A DNA stretch of 20,102 nucleotides from Chloroflexota bacterium (GTDB taxonomy: Bacteria; Chloroflexota; Anaerolineae; CG2-30-64-16): assembly GCA_029555885.1 (NCBI GenBank), contig JAKPQT010000014.1, positions 1 through 20,102 of the forward strand, read 5' to 3'. The notes below the pieces were generated by a model. That model was not told where the DNA came from. It searched no databases and saw only the letters and a list, made by a program, of their open reading frames with translations. The stretch's first letter is position 1. Each line of letters starts with the position of its first letter. Positions 12,850-20,102 of the stretch are shown here, piece after piece. Position numbers and translations under genes: made by a program.

Positions 12850-15096
12850 TTACCGCCGCGGTCTGCCGCGGTCCCCGCCCCGGTCGCCGCCACGATCCCC
12901 GAACCGGCTACCGCCGCGGTCCCCGCCGCTGCGTGGGCCGCGATCGCCGCTCGGCCGACCGCCGCTGGAGCCGCGGTCACGCTCGCGCGCCTCTTCGACG
13001 GTCCAGCCTTCCATGACTGCCTGGCGGCTCAACCGGATCTTGCCGGACGGGTCGATGTCCGTCACCATGACCGTGATTTCGTCGCCCAACTGCACGACTT
13101 CCTCGACGCTCGGCACGCGATAGTCGGCCAACTGGGAGATGTGCACCATACCGTCCTGGCCGGGCGCGATCTCGACGAACGCGCCGTAGGACTCGATGCG
13201 CACGACCTTGCCGGTGTAGATGCGGCCGAGCTTGATTTCCTCGGTCATCTTCTCGATCTCGGACAGGGCCTGCTCGGCACCGACGCCCTCCGCGCCGGAC
13301 ACGAACACGGAACCGTCATCCTCGATGTCGATCTTGACGCCGTACTGCTCCTGCAGGCTGCGGATCATCTTGCCGCCGGGGCCGATGACCTTGCCGATCT
13401 TCTCCGGATCGATGTGTGTCGTCAGGATGCGCGGGGCATGGACGGACAGGCTGCGGCGCGCCTCAGGCAGCACGGCCAGCATCTTGTCCAGGATGAACAG
13501 GCGGCCCTGGAGCGCCTGGGCCAGCGCCTCTTCGAGAATCTGGAAGGTCAGGCCGTGAATTTTGATATCCATCTGCAGCGCGGTAATGCCGTGCGCCGTG
13601 CCCGCAACCTTGAAGTCCATGTCGCCCAGGTGATCTTCGATGCCCTGGATGTCGCTCAGGATGGCGTAGCGCAGGTTCTCGCTGGTTACGTCACCATCCG
13701 TCACGAGACCCATTGCGATGCCGGCAACCGGCGCCTTGATCGGCACGCCTGCATCCATGAGCGCCAGCGTGCTGCCGCAGACGGAGGCCATCGAGGTCGA
13801 GCCGTTGGAGGACAGCGCCTCAGACACCAGCCGCAGCGTGTACGGGAAGGATTCCTGCGCCGGGATCATCGGTTCGAGCGCGCGTTCGGCCAGCGCGCCG
13901 TGGCCGATTTCGCGGCGCCGCGGGCCGCGGTTGGGCGCAACTTCGCCCGTCGAGAAGGGCGGGAAGTTGTAGTGGTGCATGTAGCGCTTGGATTCTTCAG
14001 GGCTGAGCGTGTCCAGCGATTGCGCATCGCCCGGCGTGCCGAGCGTTGCCACGGTCAGGACCTGGGTTTCGCCGCGGGTGAACAGGCCGCTGCCATGCAC
14101 GCGCGGGAGGACCCCCACCTCGACCGTGATGGGCCGGATTTCGGTGTATGCGCGCTCGTCCGGGCGCACCTTGTCGCCGAGGATGCGGTCGCGCACGACC
14201 TTCTTCTCGATGCTGTCGAACGCCGATGCCAGTGCCTTCGGGTCGTAGGTCTCGCCCAGCGCGGCGACCAGTTCGGTGTGCAGCGCCTTCATTGCGGCGG
14301 ACTGCGCCTGCTTGGCGAGCGGCTGCGCAAAGATGTCGCGCATGCGGGTGCCGATCCAGGTCGAGACAGCTTCCTCGACGACCGGGTCGCTGGCGAACGC
14401 GGTGTACTCGAACTTGGGCTTGCCGATTTCGGCGCGCATGCGGTTCTGCAGCTCGATGATCGGCTGCATGGCCTCATGGCCCAGCCGCAGCGCCTCGAGC
14501 ATCATGTCCTCGGGTAGCTCGTCTGCGCCCGCTTCGACCATCAGGATGGCATCGGCGGTGCCGGCCATGCGCAGGTCGAGCGTGCTCGCGGCCATCTGCG
14601 GGACGGTCGGGTTGATGATGAACTCGCCATCCACAAAGCCCACGCGCACCGCGCCGATGGGCCCGTCCCACGGGATATCGGAGATGGTGACCGCGGCGCT
14701 CGCCGCGATGATGCCGAGGATGTCCAGGTGGAGCTCAGGGTCGCGGGCCATCGCGGTGACGATGACCTGGACCTCATTGCGCATGTCCTTCGGGAAGAGC
14801 GGGCGCAACGGACGGTCGATCAGCCGGGAAACCAGGATGGCCTGGTCGCTGGGGCGGCCTTCGCGGCGCATGAAGCTGCCGGGGATGCGGCCCGCGGCGT
14901 AGAGGCGTTCCTCGAAGTCCACGCTGAGCGGGAAGAAGTCGATGCCCTCGCGGGGTGCTGCACCACACACCGTGCCCAGCACGAGCGAGTCGCCGGAGCG
15001 CACTGTAACGGCGCCCCCGGCCAGCTTCGCCAGAGTGCCGCTCTCGATAATAATCTCGCGGCCGCCGACGGTGACGCTGTAAGAATGTTTCTGCAT
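12850..15096 (-). CDS. pnp: Polyribonucleotide nucleotidyltransferase (PNPase)
   Basis: This 748-residue 3'-5' phosphorolytic exoribonuclease is a core RNA-decay enzyme that works as a trimer. It has two RNase PH domains (about 10-140 and 320-500) linked by a helical region. The second carries SNGSTSM (430-436) and [12 protein letters not shown] (489-500) at the active site. A KH domain (about 556-618, GPGG at 571-574) and an S1 domain (about 623-694) follow. The protein ends in a 43-residue Arg/Gly/Asp-rich tail (706-748) of RGG-like repeats. The ATG at 15096 is preceded by AAGGG 6 nt upstream. It follows rpsO, the classical gene order, and a 124-nt hairpin lies directly upstream, reminiscent of the RNase III/PNPase autoregulatory leader in E. 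coli. Confidence 0.97.
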   Translation of the reverse strand: MQKHSYSVTVGGREIIIESGTLAKLAGGAVTVRSGDSLVLGTVCGAAPREGIDFFPLSVDFEERLYAAGRIPGSFMRREGRPSDQAILVSRLIDRPLRPLFPKDMRNEVQVIVTAMARDPELHLDILGIIAASAAVTISDIPWDGPIGAVRVGFVDGEFIINPTVPQMAASTLDLRMAGTADAILMVEAGADELPEDMMLEALRLGHEAMQPIIELQNRMRAEIGKPKFEYTAFASDPVVEEAVSTWIGTRMRDIFAQPLAKQAQSAAMKALHTELVAALGETYDPKALASAFDSIEKKVVRDRILGDKVRPDERAYTEIRPITVEVGVLPRVHGSGLFTRGETQVLTVATLGTPGDAQSLDTLSPEESKRYMHHYNFPPFSTGEVAPNRGPRRREIGHGALAERALEPMIPAQESFPYTLRLVSEALSSNGSTSMASVCGSTLALMDAGVPIKAPVAGIAMGLVTDGDVTSENLRYAILSDIQGIEDHLGDMDFKVAGTAHGITALQMDIKIHGLTFQILEEALAQALQGRLFILDKMLAVLPEARRSLSVHAPRILTTHIDPEKIGKVIGPGGKMIRSLQEQYGVKIDIEDDGSVFVSGAEGVGAEQALSEIEKMTEEIKLGRIYTGKVVRIESYGAFVEIAPGQDGMVHISQLADYRVPSVEEVVQLGDEITVMVTDIDPSGKIRLSRQAVMEGWTVEEARERDRGSSGGRPSGDRGPRSGGDRGGSRFGDRGGDRGGDRGRPRR

Positions 15097-15129
15097 GTTA
15101 ACCCTTTACCTCTCTGTGATATTGTGCCG

Positions 15130-15253
15130 GAGAGGTTCAGGGACTGGGGAGTGCTGTCGAAGTCGTTGCTGCGGAGCTTACGCGCTACGCGCCGGCGTGT
15201 AAGCTCCGCAGGAGCGACGCCCTCGACCCCACTCCCCAATTCCTGCGCCTCTC
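15130..15253 (-). promoter_or_regulatory. Very long hairpin in the pnp leader
   Basis: Nested complementary blocks make one long, slightly interrupted stem: 15130-15135 with 15248-15253, 15138-15141 with 15242-15245, 15145-15153 with 15230-15238, 15156-15160 with 15223-15227, 15162-15165 with 15215-15218, and a perfect 12-bp inner block 15170-15181 with 15199-15210. The structure ends 33 nt before the pnp start codon, within the presumed 5' leader. By analogy with E. coli pnp it may be an RNase III substrate through which PNPase represses its own synthesis. It could instead be another dispersed inverted repeat. Confidence 0.55.
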
Positions 15254-15280
15254 AACGGCGGCGCCCTCACTTTGTTCGAG

Positions 15281-15313
15281 TCTATGCGCTGTAGCGAAGC
15301 GGCAGTGCATAGA
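15281..15313. repeat. Small hairpin between rpsO and pnp
   Basis: TCTATGC (15281-15287) and GCATAGA (15307-15313) form a 7-bp stem, extended by CTG/CAG after one mismatch. It lies between the rpsO terminator and the long pnp-leader hairpin. Function is unknown. The rest of the 15254-15350 spacer shows no convincing gene; a pnp promoter is expected here, but I see no clear consensus match. Confidence 0.35.
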
Positions 15314-15350
15314 ACCAGAGCTAAGACGAGGCTTGATACTAAATGCCAAA

Positions 15351-15380
15351 CGAGTAGATACGACAGATCGTATCTACTCG
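15351..15380 (-). terminator. Terminator-like hairpin after rpsO
   Basis: CGAGTAGATACGA and its exact complement pair over 13 bp around a 4-nt loop, 47 nt after the rpsO stop. On the minus strand it is followed by TTTGGCATTTAG, a broken T-rich tail. It probably ends or attenuates rpsO transcription before pnp. Confidence 0.65.
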
Positions 15381-15427
15381 TCCATAGTACGGCTTACGAT
15401 GTGCGCTTATGCGATGCAATCTGAGCG

Positions 15428-15697
15428 TTATTTCCGCAAGCCCAGCCGCACAATCAGTTCCTTGTAGCGATCGGGATCCTTTGCGCTGAGGTACGCCAGA
15501 TGGCGGCGGCGCTGCCCGACCAGCTTGAGCAAGCCGCGGCGAGAAGATTGATCCTGCTTGTGCGTCTTCAGATGATCAATCAGCGAGTTGATGCGAGTCG
15601 TGAGAATCGCAACCTGCACCTCAGGCGACCCCGTATCACTGTCGTGTACGTGGTATTCCTGAATGATGGCATCCTTTTCGTTCTTCGACAGAGCCAT
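15428..15697 (-). CDS. rpsO: 30S ribosomal protein S15
   Basis: This 89-residue primary 16S rRNA-binding protein of the small subunit has exactly the usual family length. Conserved segments are present: [13 protein letters not shown] (about 19-31), [21 protein letters not shown] and the rRNA-binding [20 protein letters not shown]. The ATG at 15697 is chosen because an AAGGAG site stands 8 nt upstream. An in-frame GTG nine nt earlier would collide with that site. It has its own promoter with an extended -10 and precedes pnp, the conserved bacterial arrangement. Confidence 0.97.
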   Translation of the reverse strand: MALSKNEKDAIIQEYHVHDSDTGSPEVQVAILTTRINSLIDHLKTHKQDQSSRRGLLKLVGQRRRHLAYLSAKDPDRYKELIVRLGLRK

Positions 15698-15777
15698 GGA
15701 ACACACTCCTTAATGGATGTGACCGAGACACCGCTGGAATACCGAGGCGCATGTCCCAGTCGGGCATTACGGGTTGG

Positions 15778-15806
15778 AGTATATCACGGGAGACGGAATG
15801 GAGCAA
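15778..15806 (-). promoter_or_regulatory. Promoter with extended -10 for rpsO
   Basis: On the minus strand TTGCTC (15801-15806), a 17-nt spacer and TATACT (15778-15783) are seen, with a TGA extended -10 motif directly before the -10 box. It lies about 80 nt upstream of the rpsO ATG, leaving a leader long enough for S15 autoregulation. No specific S15-binding fold was identified in that leader. Confidence 0.6.
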
Positions 15807-15810
15807 GTTA

Positions 15811-15834
15811 GGGCTGCGCTTCTGCCGCAGGGCC
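15811..15834 (-). terminator. Weak hairpin after the SDR gene
   Basis: CTGCG and CGCAG with G/C-rich flanks can pair around a 7-nt loop just after the stop at 15839. There is no T-run, so it is only a possible transcription end between the SDR gene and the rpsO promoter. Confidence 0.3.
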
Positions 15835-15838
15835 GGTT

Positions 15839-16642
15839 TCAGAGTCGGGCATAGCGGTCGAAGCCGCCCTCGCTGGCAATGGTCTGGCCGGTAATCCAGC
15901 GCGCGTGGTTGCTGTGGAGGAACTGCACGAGCCGCGCCGCGTCATCCGGCAGCCCCCAGCGGCCGGCGGGGAACAGCCGTGTGACCTCGTCGTAGACCGG
16001 GCCGGTCAGGTAGCCGGTGTCCGTGGGCCCCGGATTAATGCAGTTCACCCGGATATGCTGGGGCGCCAGCGCCGCGGCGGCCTGGCTGCACAGCCCCCGG
16101 ATGGCTTCCTTCGACACGGCATACGCAATCTCCGAGATCATCGGCCCGAGATACTGCCCGCTGGTGAAGAGGGTGATGGCCCCGCCCGCCGCGCCGATCT
16201 GCCCAGCAAAGGCCTGGATCATCAGCATGGCCGCGCGCACGTTGACAGCCAGGTGCGCATCGATGTGTTCAGCGGTCCAAGCACCCAGCGGCGCATGGGT
16301 GGAGTAGGCGTGGTTGAGCACCAGACCGTCCAGACTGCCCAACCGGGCAATGGCTTCCGTCACCACCTGCGCGGGTTCGTTGGGCTGTGCCAGGTCGGAA
16401 GGCGTCAGTGCGACGACCGTCAGCCCCGCCGCCGACAGCTCCGCAACGAAGTCATGCGTCCAGTCCTGTGCCGCATCGGGATACTGCAATGCGGCATCGT
16501 AGTCTGCATGGCCGTGAACCGCGACCGCTGCCCCAGCCGCTGCGCAGCGTCGGGCGATGGCCGCGCCAATGCCCAGCGACCGGCTCACACCGGTGACGAG
16601 GATGCGTTGGCCCTGCAAGGATAGCGATGCGTCATGTTCCAT
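15839..16642 (-). CDS. Short-chain dehydrogenase/reductase (SDR) family oxidoreductase
   Basis: This 267-residue NAD(P)-dependent oxidoreductase has a Rossmann fold. The cofactor motif TGVSRSLGIG spans residues 17-26, and an acidic D83 sits in the expected SDLA position. The usual NNAG is changed to LNHAY (109-113). Catalytic N134, S161, Y174 and K178 (YAVSK) are all in place with correct spacing, followed by INPGPTDTG. The protein is most like the 3-oxoacyl-ACP reductase-type classical SDRs, but the substrate cannot be named. The ATG at 16642 has an AGGGG site 8 nt upstream. Earlier in-frame starts would overlap the rlmD end and add unconserved residues. It starts 47 nt after rlmD on the same strand. 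Confidence 0.9.
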   Translation of the reverse strand: MEHDASLSLQGQRILVTGVSRSLGIGAAIARRCAAAGAAVAVHGHADYDAALQYPDAAQDWTHDFVAELSAAGLTVVALTPSDLAQPNEPAQVVTEAIARLGSLDGLVLNHAYSTHAPLGAWTAEHIDAHLAVNVRAAMLMIQAFAGQIGAAGGAITLFTSGQYLGPMISEIAYAVSKEAIRGLCSQAAAALAPQHIRVNCINPGPTDTGYLTGPVYDEVTRLFPAGRWGLPDDAARLVQFLHSNHARWITGQTIASEGGFDRYARL

Positions 16643-16689
16643 GCCAGATGCCCCTGAAACCGCCGTAGAGACGTTTCGCCGGAACGCTC

Positions 16690-17943
16690 CTACGCCTTCT
16701 CGATTTTGACGACGCACTCGACGTGAAATGTCTGCGGGAACAGGTCCACCGGCTGCACCTCGACGATGCGGTAGCCGGCCGCGTGCAGATGCTCGACATC
16801 GCGGGCCAGGCTGGCCGGGTCACACGAGATGTAGACCATGCGCCGCGGGCCGAGCGCAGCGAGGTCGCGCAGCACCGCCGGCCCGGCCCCCGCGCGCGGC
16901 GGGTCCAGGATCACCAGGTCGGCGCGCTGCCCCCCGGCCAGCAGCGCGGGCAGCACCTCCTCGATCGCGCCCTCGTGGAGGCTGGCGTTGAGCAGCTTAC
17001 CTGCATTGAAGGCGAAATCCTCGCATGCGGAGGGAGATCCCTCGATGCCGATGACCTCTGCCACTTGCCCGGCCAGCGCCAGCGCAAACAGGCCCGCGCC
17101 GCAGTATGCATCCAGCAGGATGTCGCCCGGCTGCGGGTCCGCGTAGGCGGTCACGATATCTACGAGCGCGGCCGCGGCGGCCGTGTTGACCTGGAAGAAG
17201 CTCTCCGCGGAGATGCGATAGTGCCGCCCGTGGACTTCTTCCGTGATGAACGGCTCGCCAATCAGCGGGCGCAGGCCGGCTGGCGTCTTGAGCGCGCAGG
17301 CCGCGGGCAGGTCCAGCTCCAGTTCCAGCGCCTCATCGCCCGCAGTCTCGAACAGAATCAGCGCATCGCCGGTGTTCAGCCCCGCGCGCAGGCTCACGCC
17401 GGTCAGCGCGGGTTCAGCCAGGTCGAGCGCCGCGTGCAGCTCGTCCAGTCGGTCTGCCAGGAGCAGGCAGCGGTCCACTGCGATGAGGTCGTGCGAGGCC
17501 GTGCGGCGGAAGCTCAACCGGCCCTCTGCATCCAGCGCGAACTGCGCATGGTTACGGTAGCCGTAGTCGAGGAAACGGCTCTCGTCGGCAGGGTCGGCCA
17601 TCACTACGATGTCCGCGACCGGCGGGTCGGCGAGGCGGCCCAGGCGGCGAAGCTGGTCGGTGACGATGGCCTGCTTGAGCTCGGCCTGGCGCTCGTACCG
17701 GATGTGCTGCCACTGGCAGCCGCCACACTGGCCGGGGCCGAAATAGGGGCAGGGCGGCTCGATGCGGTCGGGGCTGGCCGCCAGCACTTCGACCAGGCGA
17801 CCGCGCGCCCAACGCTCCTTCTCCTCGACGACCTCGACGCGCACGCGCTCGCCGGGGATGGTGTAGGGGACGAACACGGCCTTGCCCTGGTGGCGGCCGA
17901 TGCCTTCGCCGCCGTGCGCCATCGCGTCAATCAGGATGTCCAC
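16690..17943 (-). CDS. rlmD: 23S rRNA (uracil-C5)-methyltransferase, RlmD/RumA family
   Basis: This 417-residue SAM-dependent enzyme makes 5-methyluridine in 23S rRNA (U1939 or U747 by family precedent). An N-terminal TRAM domain (about 5-60) precedes a [4Fe-4S]-binding set C65, C73, C76 and C159 (CPYFGPGQCGGC; RC). The methyltransferase domain has the SAM loop DAYCGAG (278-284), DPPR (347-350) and the nucleophile C374 (YISCDPASLARD). The start is a GTG at 17943 with a GAGGA motif about 10 nt upstream. A longer in-frame extension to 18012 would run through an intergenic hairpin repeat and was rejected. Which uridine is modified, and so RlmD versus RlmCD, cannot be decided from sequence alone. 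Confidence 0.88.
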   Translation of the reverse strand: MDILIDAMAHGGEGIGRHQGKAVFVPYTIPGERVRVEVVEEKERWARGRLVEVLAASPDRIEPPCPYFGPGQCGGCQWQHIRYERQAELKQAIVTDQLRRLGRLADPPVADIVVMADPADESRFLDYGYRNHAQFALDAEGRLSFRRTASHDLIAVDRCLLLADRLDELHAALDLAEPALTGVSLRAGLNTGDALILFETAGDEALELELDLPAACALKTPAGLRPLIGEPFITEEVHGRHYRISAESFFQVNTAAAAALVDIVTAYADPQPGDILLDAYCGAGLFALALAGQVAEVIGIEGSPSACEDFAFNAGKLLNASLHEGAIEEVLPALLAGGQRADLVILDPPRAGAGPAVLRDLAALGPRRMVYISCDPASLARDVEHLHAAGYRIVEVQPVDLFPQTFHVECVVKIEKA

Positions 17944-17960
17944 GCTATTGGGTCCTCTAG

Positions 17961-18008
17961 AACCCCGGTTTCTGAGGTGAAGCGAAGCTTCACACGAAAC
18001 CAGGTTTC
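17961..18008. repeat. Intergenic inverted repeat, second copy of the hairpin family at 8065-8121
   Basis: An inner perfect stem GTGAAGC/GCTTCAC with a 3-nt GAA loop (17977-17993) is enclosed by outer AACC..GGTTTC / GAAACC..GGTT arms. It resembles the element after comEA in both outer and inner motifs. It fills the 65-nt gap between the PPDK_N gene and rlmD. Confidence 0.7.
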
Positions 18009-20102
18009 TCATGCGTTGCGCGGTCGCGTCAGGAAGGCCACGGCCCGCCCTTCGTCGCCGCTCATCACCAGCTCCAGCACGCGGCCGCCGGTCGTCGCGG
18101 GCACGTCAATGACCTTCACGAATTCCGCGAATCCGGCATCCCTGGGCAGCAGCGCGGGCAGCGCGTTCACCGCAGTCTCGAAGAACTTGTGGTTGAATGG
18201 GTTGCCTGGATCGCCGGGGAAGATTGCCAGCGGGTAGATGCGGGCCTCGACGAGGTCCTGGAAAAAGTGCGTGCCATATGACAGGGCGGGCCGGTTGCGG
18301 CCCTGGCTCCAACTGATTTCGACCAGGGCGCGTGTGTTGTAGAAATCGGCATAGCCCACCTTCAGCCCCAGGTCCGGGCTGGAACTGCCCCATCGCCCCG
18401 GCCCCATCATGATGAAGGTCTGCCCTTCGAGCCGCTGGTTCAGCCGGCTCATCAGCCGCCCCAGCTCCAGCTTCTGGCTCGGTGAGGCGCGGTTATACTG
18501 CTCCGGGGCCACGTAGATGATGTTGGTGATGTTCTCGACGCGGCCGGTGGGCACGAGCTTCTCCGTTCCGAAGATGATATCCGCCTCCGGCAGGCGGTCG
18601 GGAAAGTGGATTTGCTCCGTGTCGACCTCACCAGCATAGGGGCGACACTGCAAGAGGTGGAGGGTCACGCTGGGTCGCGGATACTCAGAACCGATTTCTG
18701 CTGTGAACTCGATATCCACCGGGCGGTTGTAACTGACTTCGAGCGCCTTCAGCACGTTGCGCAGGTGCGTCGCAAAGGAGGTCTGTTTCAGCAACCCGTC
18801 CAGCGTGATGACCAGCGAACGGCTGTCCAGCCCGGCCGTCATGGCGACCAGCGGGCCGATGAAGTCGTCCTTGTATTGCGATGCCAGCAAGCGCAGGCCC
18901 GGATAATCCGCGGCCAGCACCTCGCTGACGGGCCGGGTGACGAGCTGGTTCTCCCTCAGGTCGATGACATCCATGTAGTATTGCGAGTAGTGCTTGATCT
19001 CGCGCGCGCCGGCCTCGGGCCGCAGCGTGGGATGGCTGAGGGCTACCATGCGCGGATAGTCTTCTCCAACGCGCTCTACCGCGCGCGTGCCCAGCCCTAC
19101 GACCAGCCGCGTAAAGCCCTCCTCGCGGCGCAGCTTGGGGCTCCACACGAACGGGTTCCGGCTGTAGGCGACCCCGGCGACTGGCGGGAAATACATATCC
19201 CGGTAGCGGCTGCCCTGCACTACCTGGATGAGCACTGCCATGCGCTCGTCGTAATCAAGGACATTGTGCTGCTTGCGATAGAGCAGCACATGGGGATTGT
19301 AGATGCTGGCATACACCCGGCGGATGGCGTTACAGAGCTCCTCCAGGTTCTCCTCGGGTGTACCCTGGTTCGGGCAGAACACGCTTTCGTACATGCCGGC
19401 AAACGAAACGTCGAAGTTATCTTCGAGCAGGCTGGAGGAACGGACGATCAAGGGCTGACCGTGAACCGCATCCAGCAGGTCGCGGAAGTCATCCAGGGTG
19501 CTGCTGGGGAAGCGGCCGCGAGCATAGGCCTCTTGCAACACAGGATATTCGCGCTCGATCTGGTCGAGCGGCTTGTACTTCTGGTTGAGATAGTTCGTCA
19601 GTCCGTTGAGCTCCATGAAGTCATAGCTCACGTCTGCGCCGACGAAGTAGGTTTCGGGGATCACAAACCGGATCTGCTCGCACGTCTCGCAGAAGCGATC
19701 CAGGCTGGCTTGCAGGATCTTCCACGCCAGCACGAGGCCCGCAGCTTTACCGCCGATCTTGCCCCGGCCTGCACGGTGATTGCGAATCCACTTCAAGTCC
19801 TCGAAAGTGAGGTACTCCTTCGCCACCCGCACGAACCCCAGTTCATCGCTGATGAGCGCCTTGATCAGGACGACCTTCGTCTCCTGCATGTGGTGGTGGA
19901 CCTGGGCCAGTTCTTCCGGCGGCAGCGCGGCGAAGCCCTCCATCTGCTGGAAGAGGATTTCCATGGAGGCCATTTCCGGGTTGAAGCTGAGCACCTGCTC
20001 GGCAGTGGGCCGTTCGTGCAGCACCTCGTGGGCCAGCTCCTCGAAGAGCTGTGGGCTGAGGTTGTAGGCCCAGTAGAACTCGGTCAGGCTGTCGCGTATC
20101 TT
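18009..20102 (-). CDS. PEP/pyruvate-binding domain protein (PPDK_N family), 5' end beyond the window
   Basis: At least 697 residues are visible; the frame is open through base 20102, so the start lies outside. It contains a PPDK/PEP-synthase N-terminal nucleotide-binding domain: RGKIGGKAAGLVLAWKIL, then FVIPETYFVG, then QPLIVRSSSLLEDNFDVSFAGMYES with the typical RSSS...D...FAG signature. YDERMAVLIQVVQG and GVAYSRNPF follow. The C-terminal 250 residues (from about VDIEFTAEIG) contain FIMMGPGRWGSSSPDLGL and end without the phosphohistidine swivelling domain or the PEP-utilising TIM-barrel of complete PEP synthases. It may act as a partial or regulatory dikinase or phosphotransferase. The substrate is unknown. 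It heads a same-strand run with rlmD and the SDR gene. Confidence 0.85.
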   Translation of the reverse strand, partial: KIRDSLTEFYWAYNLSPQLFEELAHEVLHERPTAEQVLSFNPEMASMEILFQQMEGFAALPPEELAQVHHHMQETKVVLIKALISDELGFVRVAKEYLTFEDLKWIRNHRAGRGKIGGKAAGLVLAWKILQASLDRFCETCEQIRFVIPETYFVGADVSYDFMELNGLTNYLNQKYKPLDQIEREYPVLQEAYARGRFPSSTLDDFRDLLDAVHGQPLIVRSSSLLEDNFDVSFAGMYESVFCPNQGTPEENLEELCNAIRRVYASIYNPHVLLYRKQHNVLDYDERMAVLIQVVQGSRYRDMYFPPVAGVAYSRNPFVWSPKLRREEGFTRLVVGLGTRAVERVGEDYPRMVALSHPTLRPEAGAREIKHYSQYYMDVIDLRENQLVTRPVSEVLAADYPGLRLLASQYKDDFIGPLVAMTAGLDSRSLVITLDGLLKQTSFATHLRNVLKALEVSYNRPVDIEFTAEIGSEYPRPSVTLHLLQCRPYAGEVDTEQIHFPDRLPEADIIFGTEKLVPTGRVENITNIIYVAPEQYNRASPSQKLELGRLMSRLNQRLEGQTFIMMGPGRWGSSSPDLGLKVGYADFYNTRALVEISWSQGRNRPALSYGTHFFQDLVEARIYPLAIFPGDPGNPFNHKFFETAVNALPALLPRDAGFAEFVKVIDVPATTGGRVLELVMSGDEGRAVAFLTRPRNA

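Noticed and set aside
12881..12980. Repetitive GC-rich DNA at the end of pnp, considered as a CRISPR or tandem-repeat element
   Set aside because: The repeat simply encodes the Arg/Gly-rich tail in frame; there are no uniform repeats with spacers.
13141..14517. 458-codon plus-strand open frame opposite pnp
   Set aside because: It is a shadow of pnp codon bias on the other strand; there is no ribosome-binding site, promoter or recognisable domain.
16643..16717. N-terminal extension of the SDR protein
   Set aside because: It would overlap the end of rlmD; the ATG at 16642 has a good ribosome-binding site and precedes the Rossmann fold at the usual distance.
17944..18012. N-terminal extension of rlmD to an ATG at 18012
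   Set aside because: It would translate an intergenic hairpin repeat and overlap the previous gene's stop; the GTG at 17943 starts exactly at the TRAM domain.

Overview
The window looks like a high-GC bacterial chromosome, most likely from a Chloroflexota (Anaerolineae-like) organism. That assignment is inference. It rests on an anaerobic CO dehydrogenase/acetyl-CoA synthase locus, a PdtaS/PdtaR-like kinase and ANTAR regulator, an Ala/Arg/Pro-rich coding style, and intergenic spaces filled with several kinds of long inverted repeats. No rRNA, tRNA, CRISPR array, transposase or phage gene was seen.

Left block (1-7272, all minus strand). In transcription order from the right: a HEAT-like helical protein of unknown function, tatA, a GAF/HisKA_2 sensor kinase, its ANTAR response regulator, a short stretch with two tandem hexaloop hairpins (the second a good intrinsic terminator), two perfect palindromes, a cysteine-rich/HMA-like ORF, cooS (CO dehydrogenase) and the start of acsB (acetyl-CoA synthase, cut by the window edge). 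The last three form an apparent Wood-Ljungdahl operon. An RNA-binding antiterminator of the ANTAR class is encoded just upstream and in the same direction, which makes RNA-level control of the operon worth testing.

Middle block (7371-10140, plus strand). A divergent promoter pair with overlapping -35 boxes separates the left block from comEA (DNA-uptake receptor). After it come a polar amino-acid ABC substrate-binding lipoprotein with a clear promoter and ribosome-binding site, and its membrane permease. The matching ATPase is not in the window.

Right block (10238-20102, all minus strand). In transcription order: a 5'-truncated PEP/pyruvate-binding (PPDK_N) protein, an RlmD-type 23S rRNA methyltransferase, a short-chain dehydrogenase, rpsO, pnp, lepB, and an AI-2E-family membrane protein fused to a HAD-like domain. 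The rpsO-pnp order is the classical one. A very long hairpin sits directly upstream of pnp, as in the E. coli autoregulatory leader.

Most coding genes are ordinary housekeeping. The best candidates for something new are the uncharacterised Cys-rich/HMA-like gene in the CODH operon, the possible ANTAR-RNA switch in front of it, an unusual Cys spacing at the CODH D-cluster, and the AI-2E/HAD fusion.
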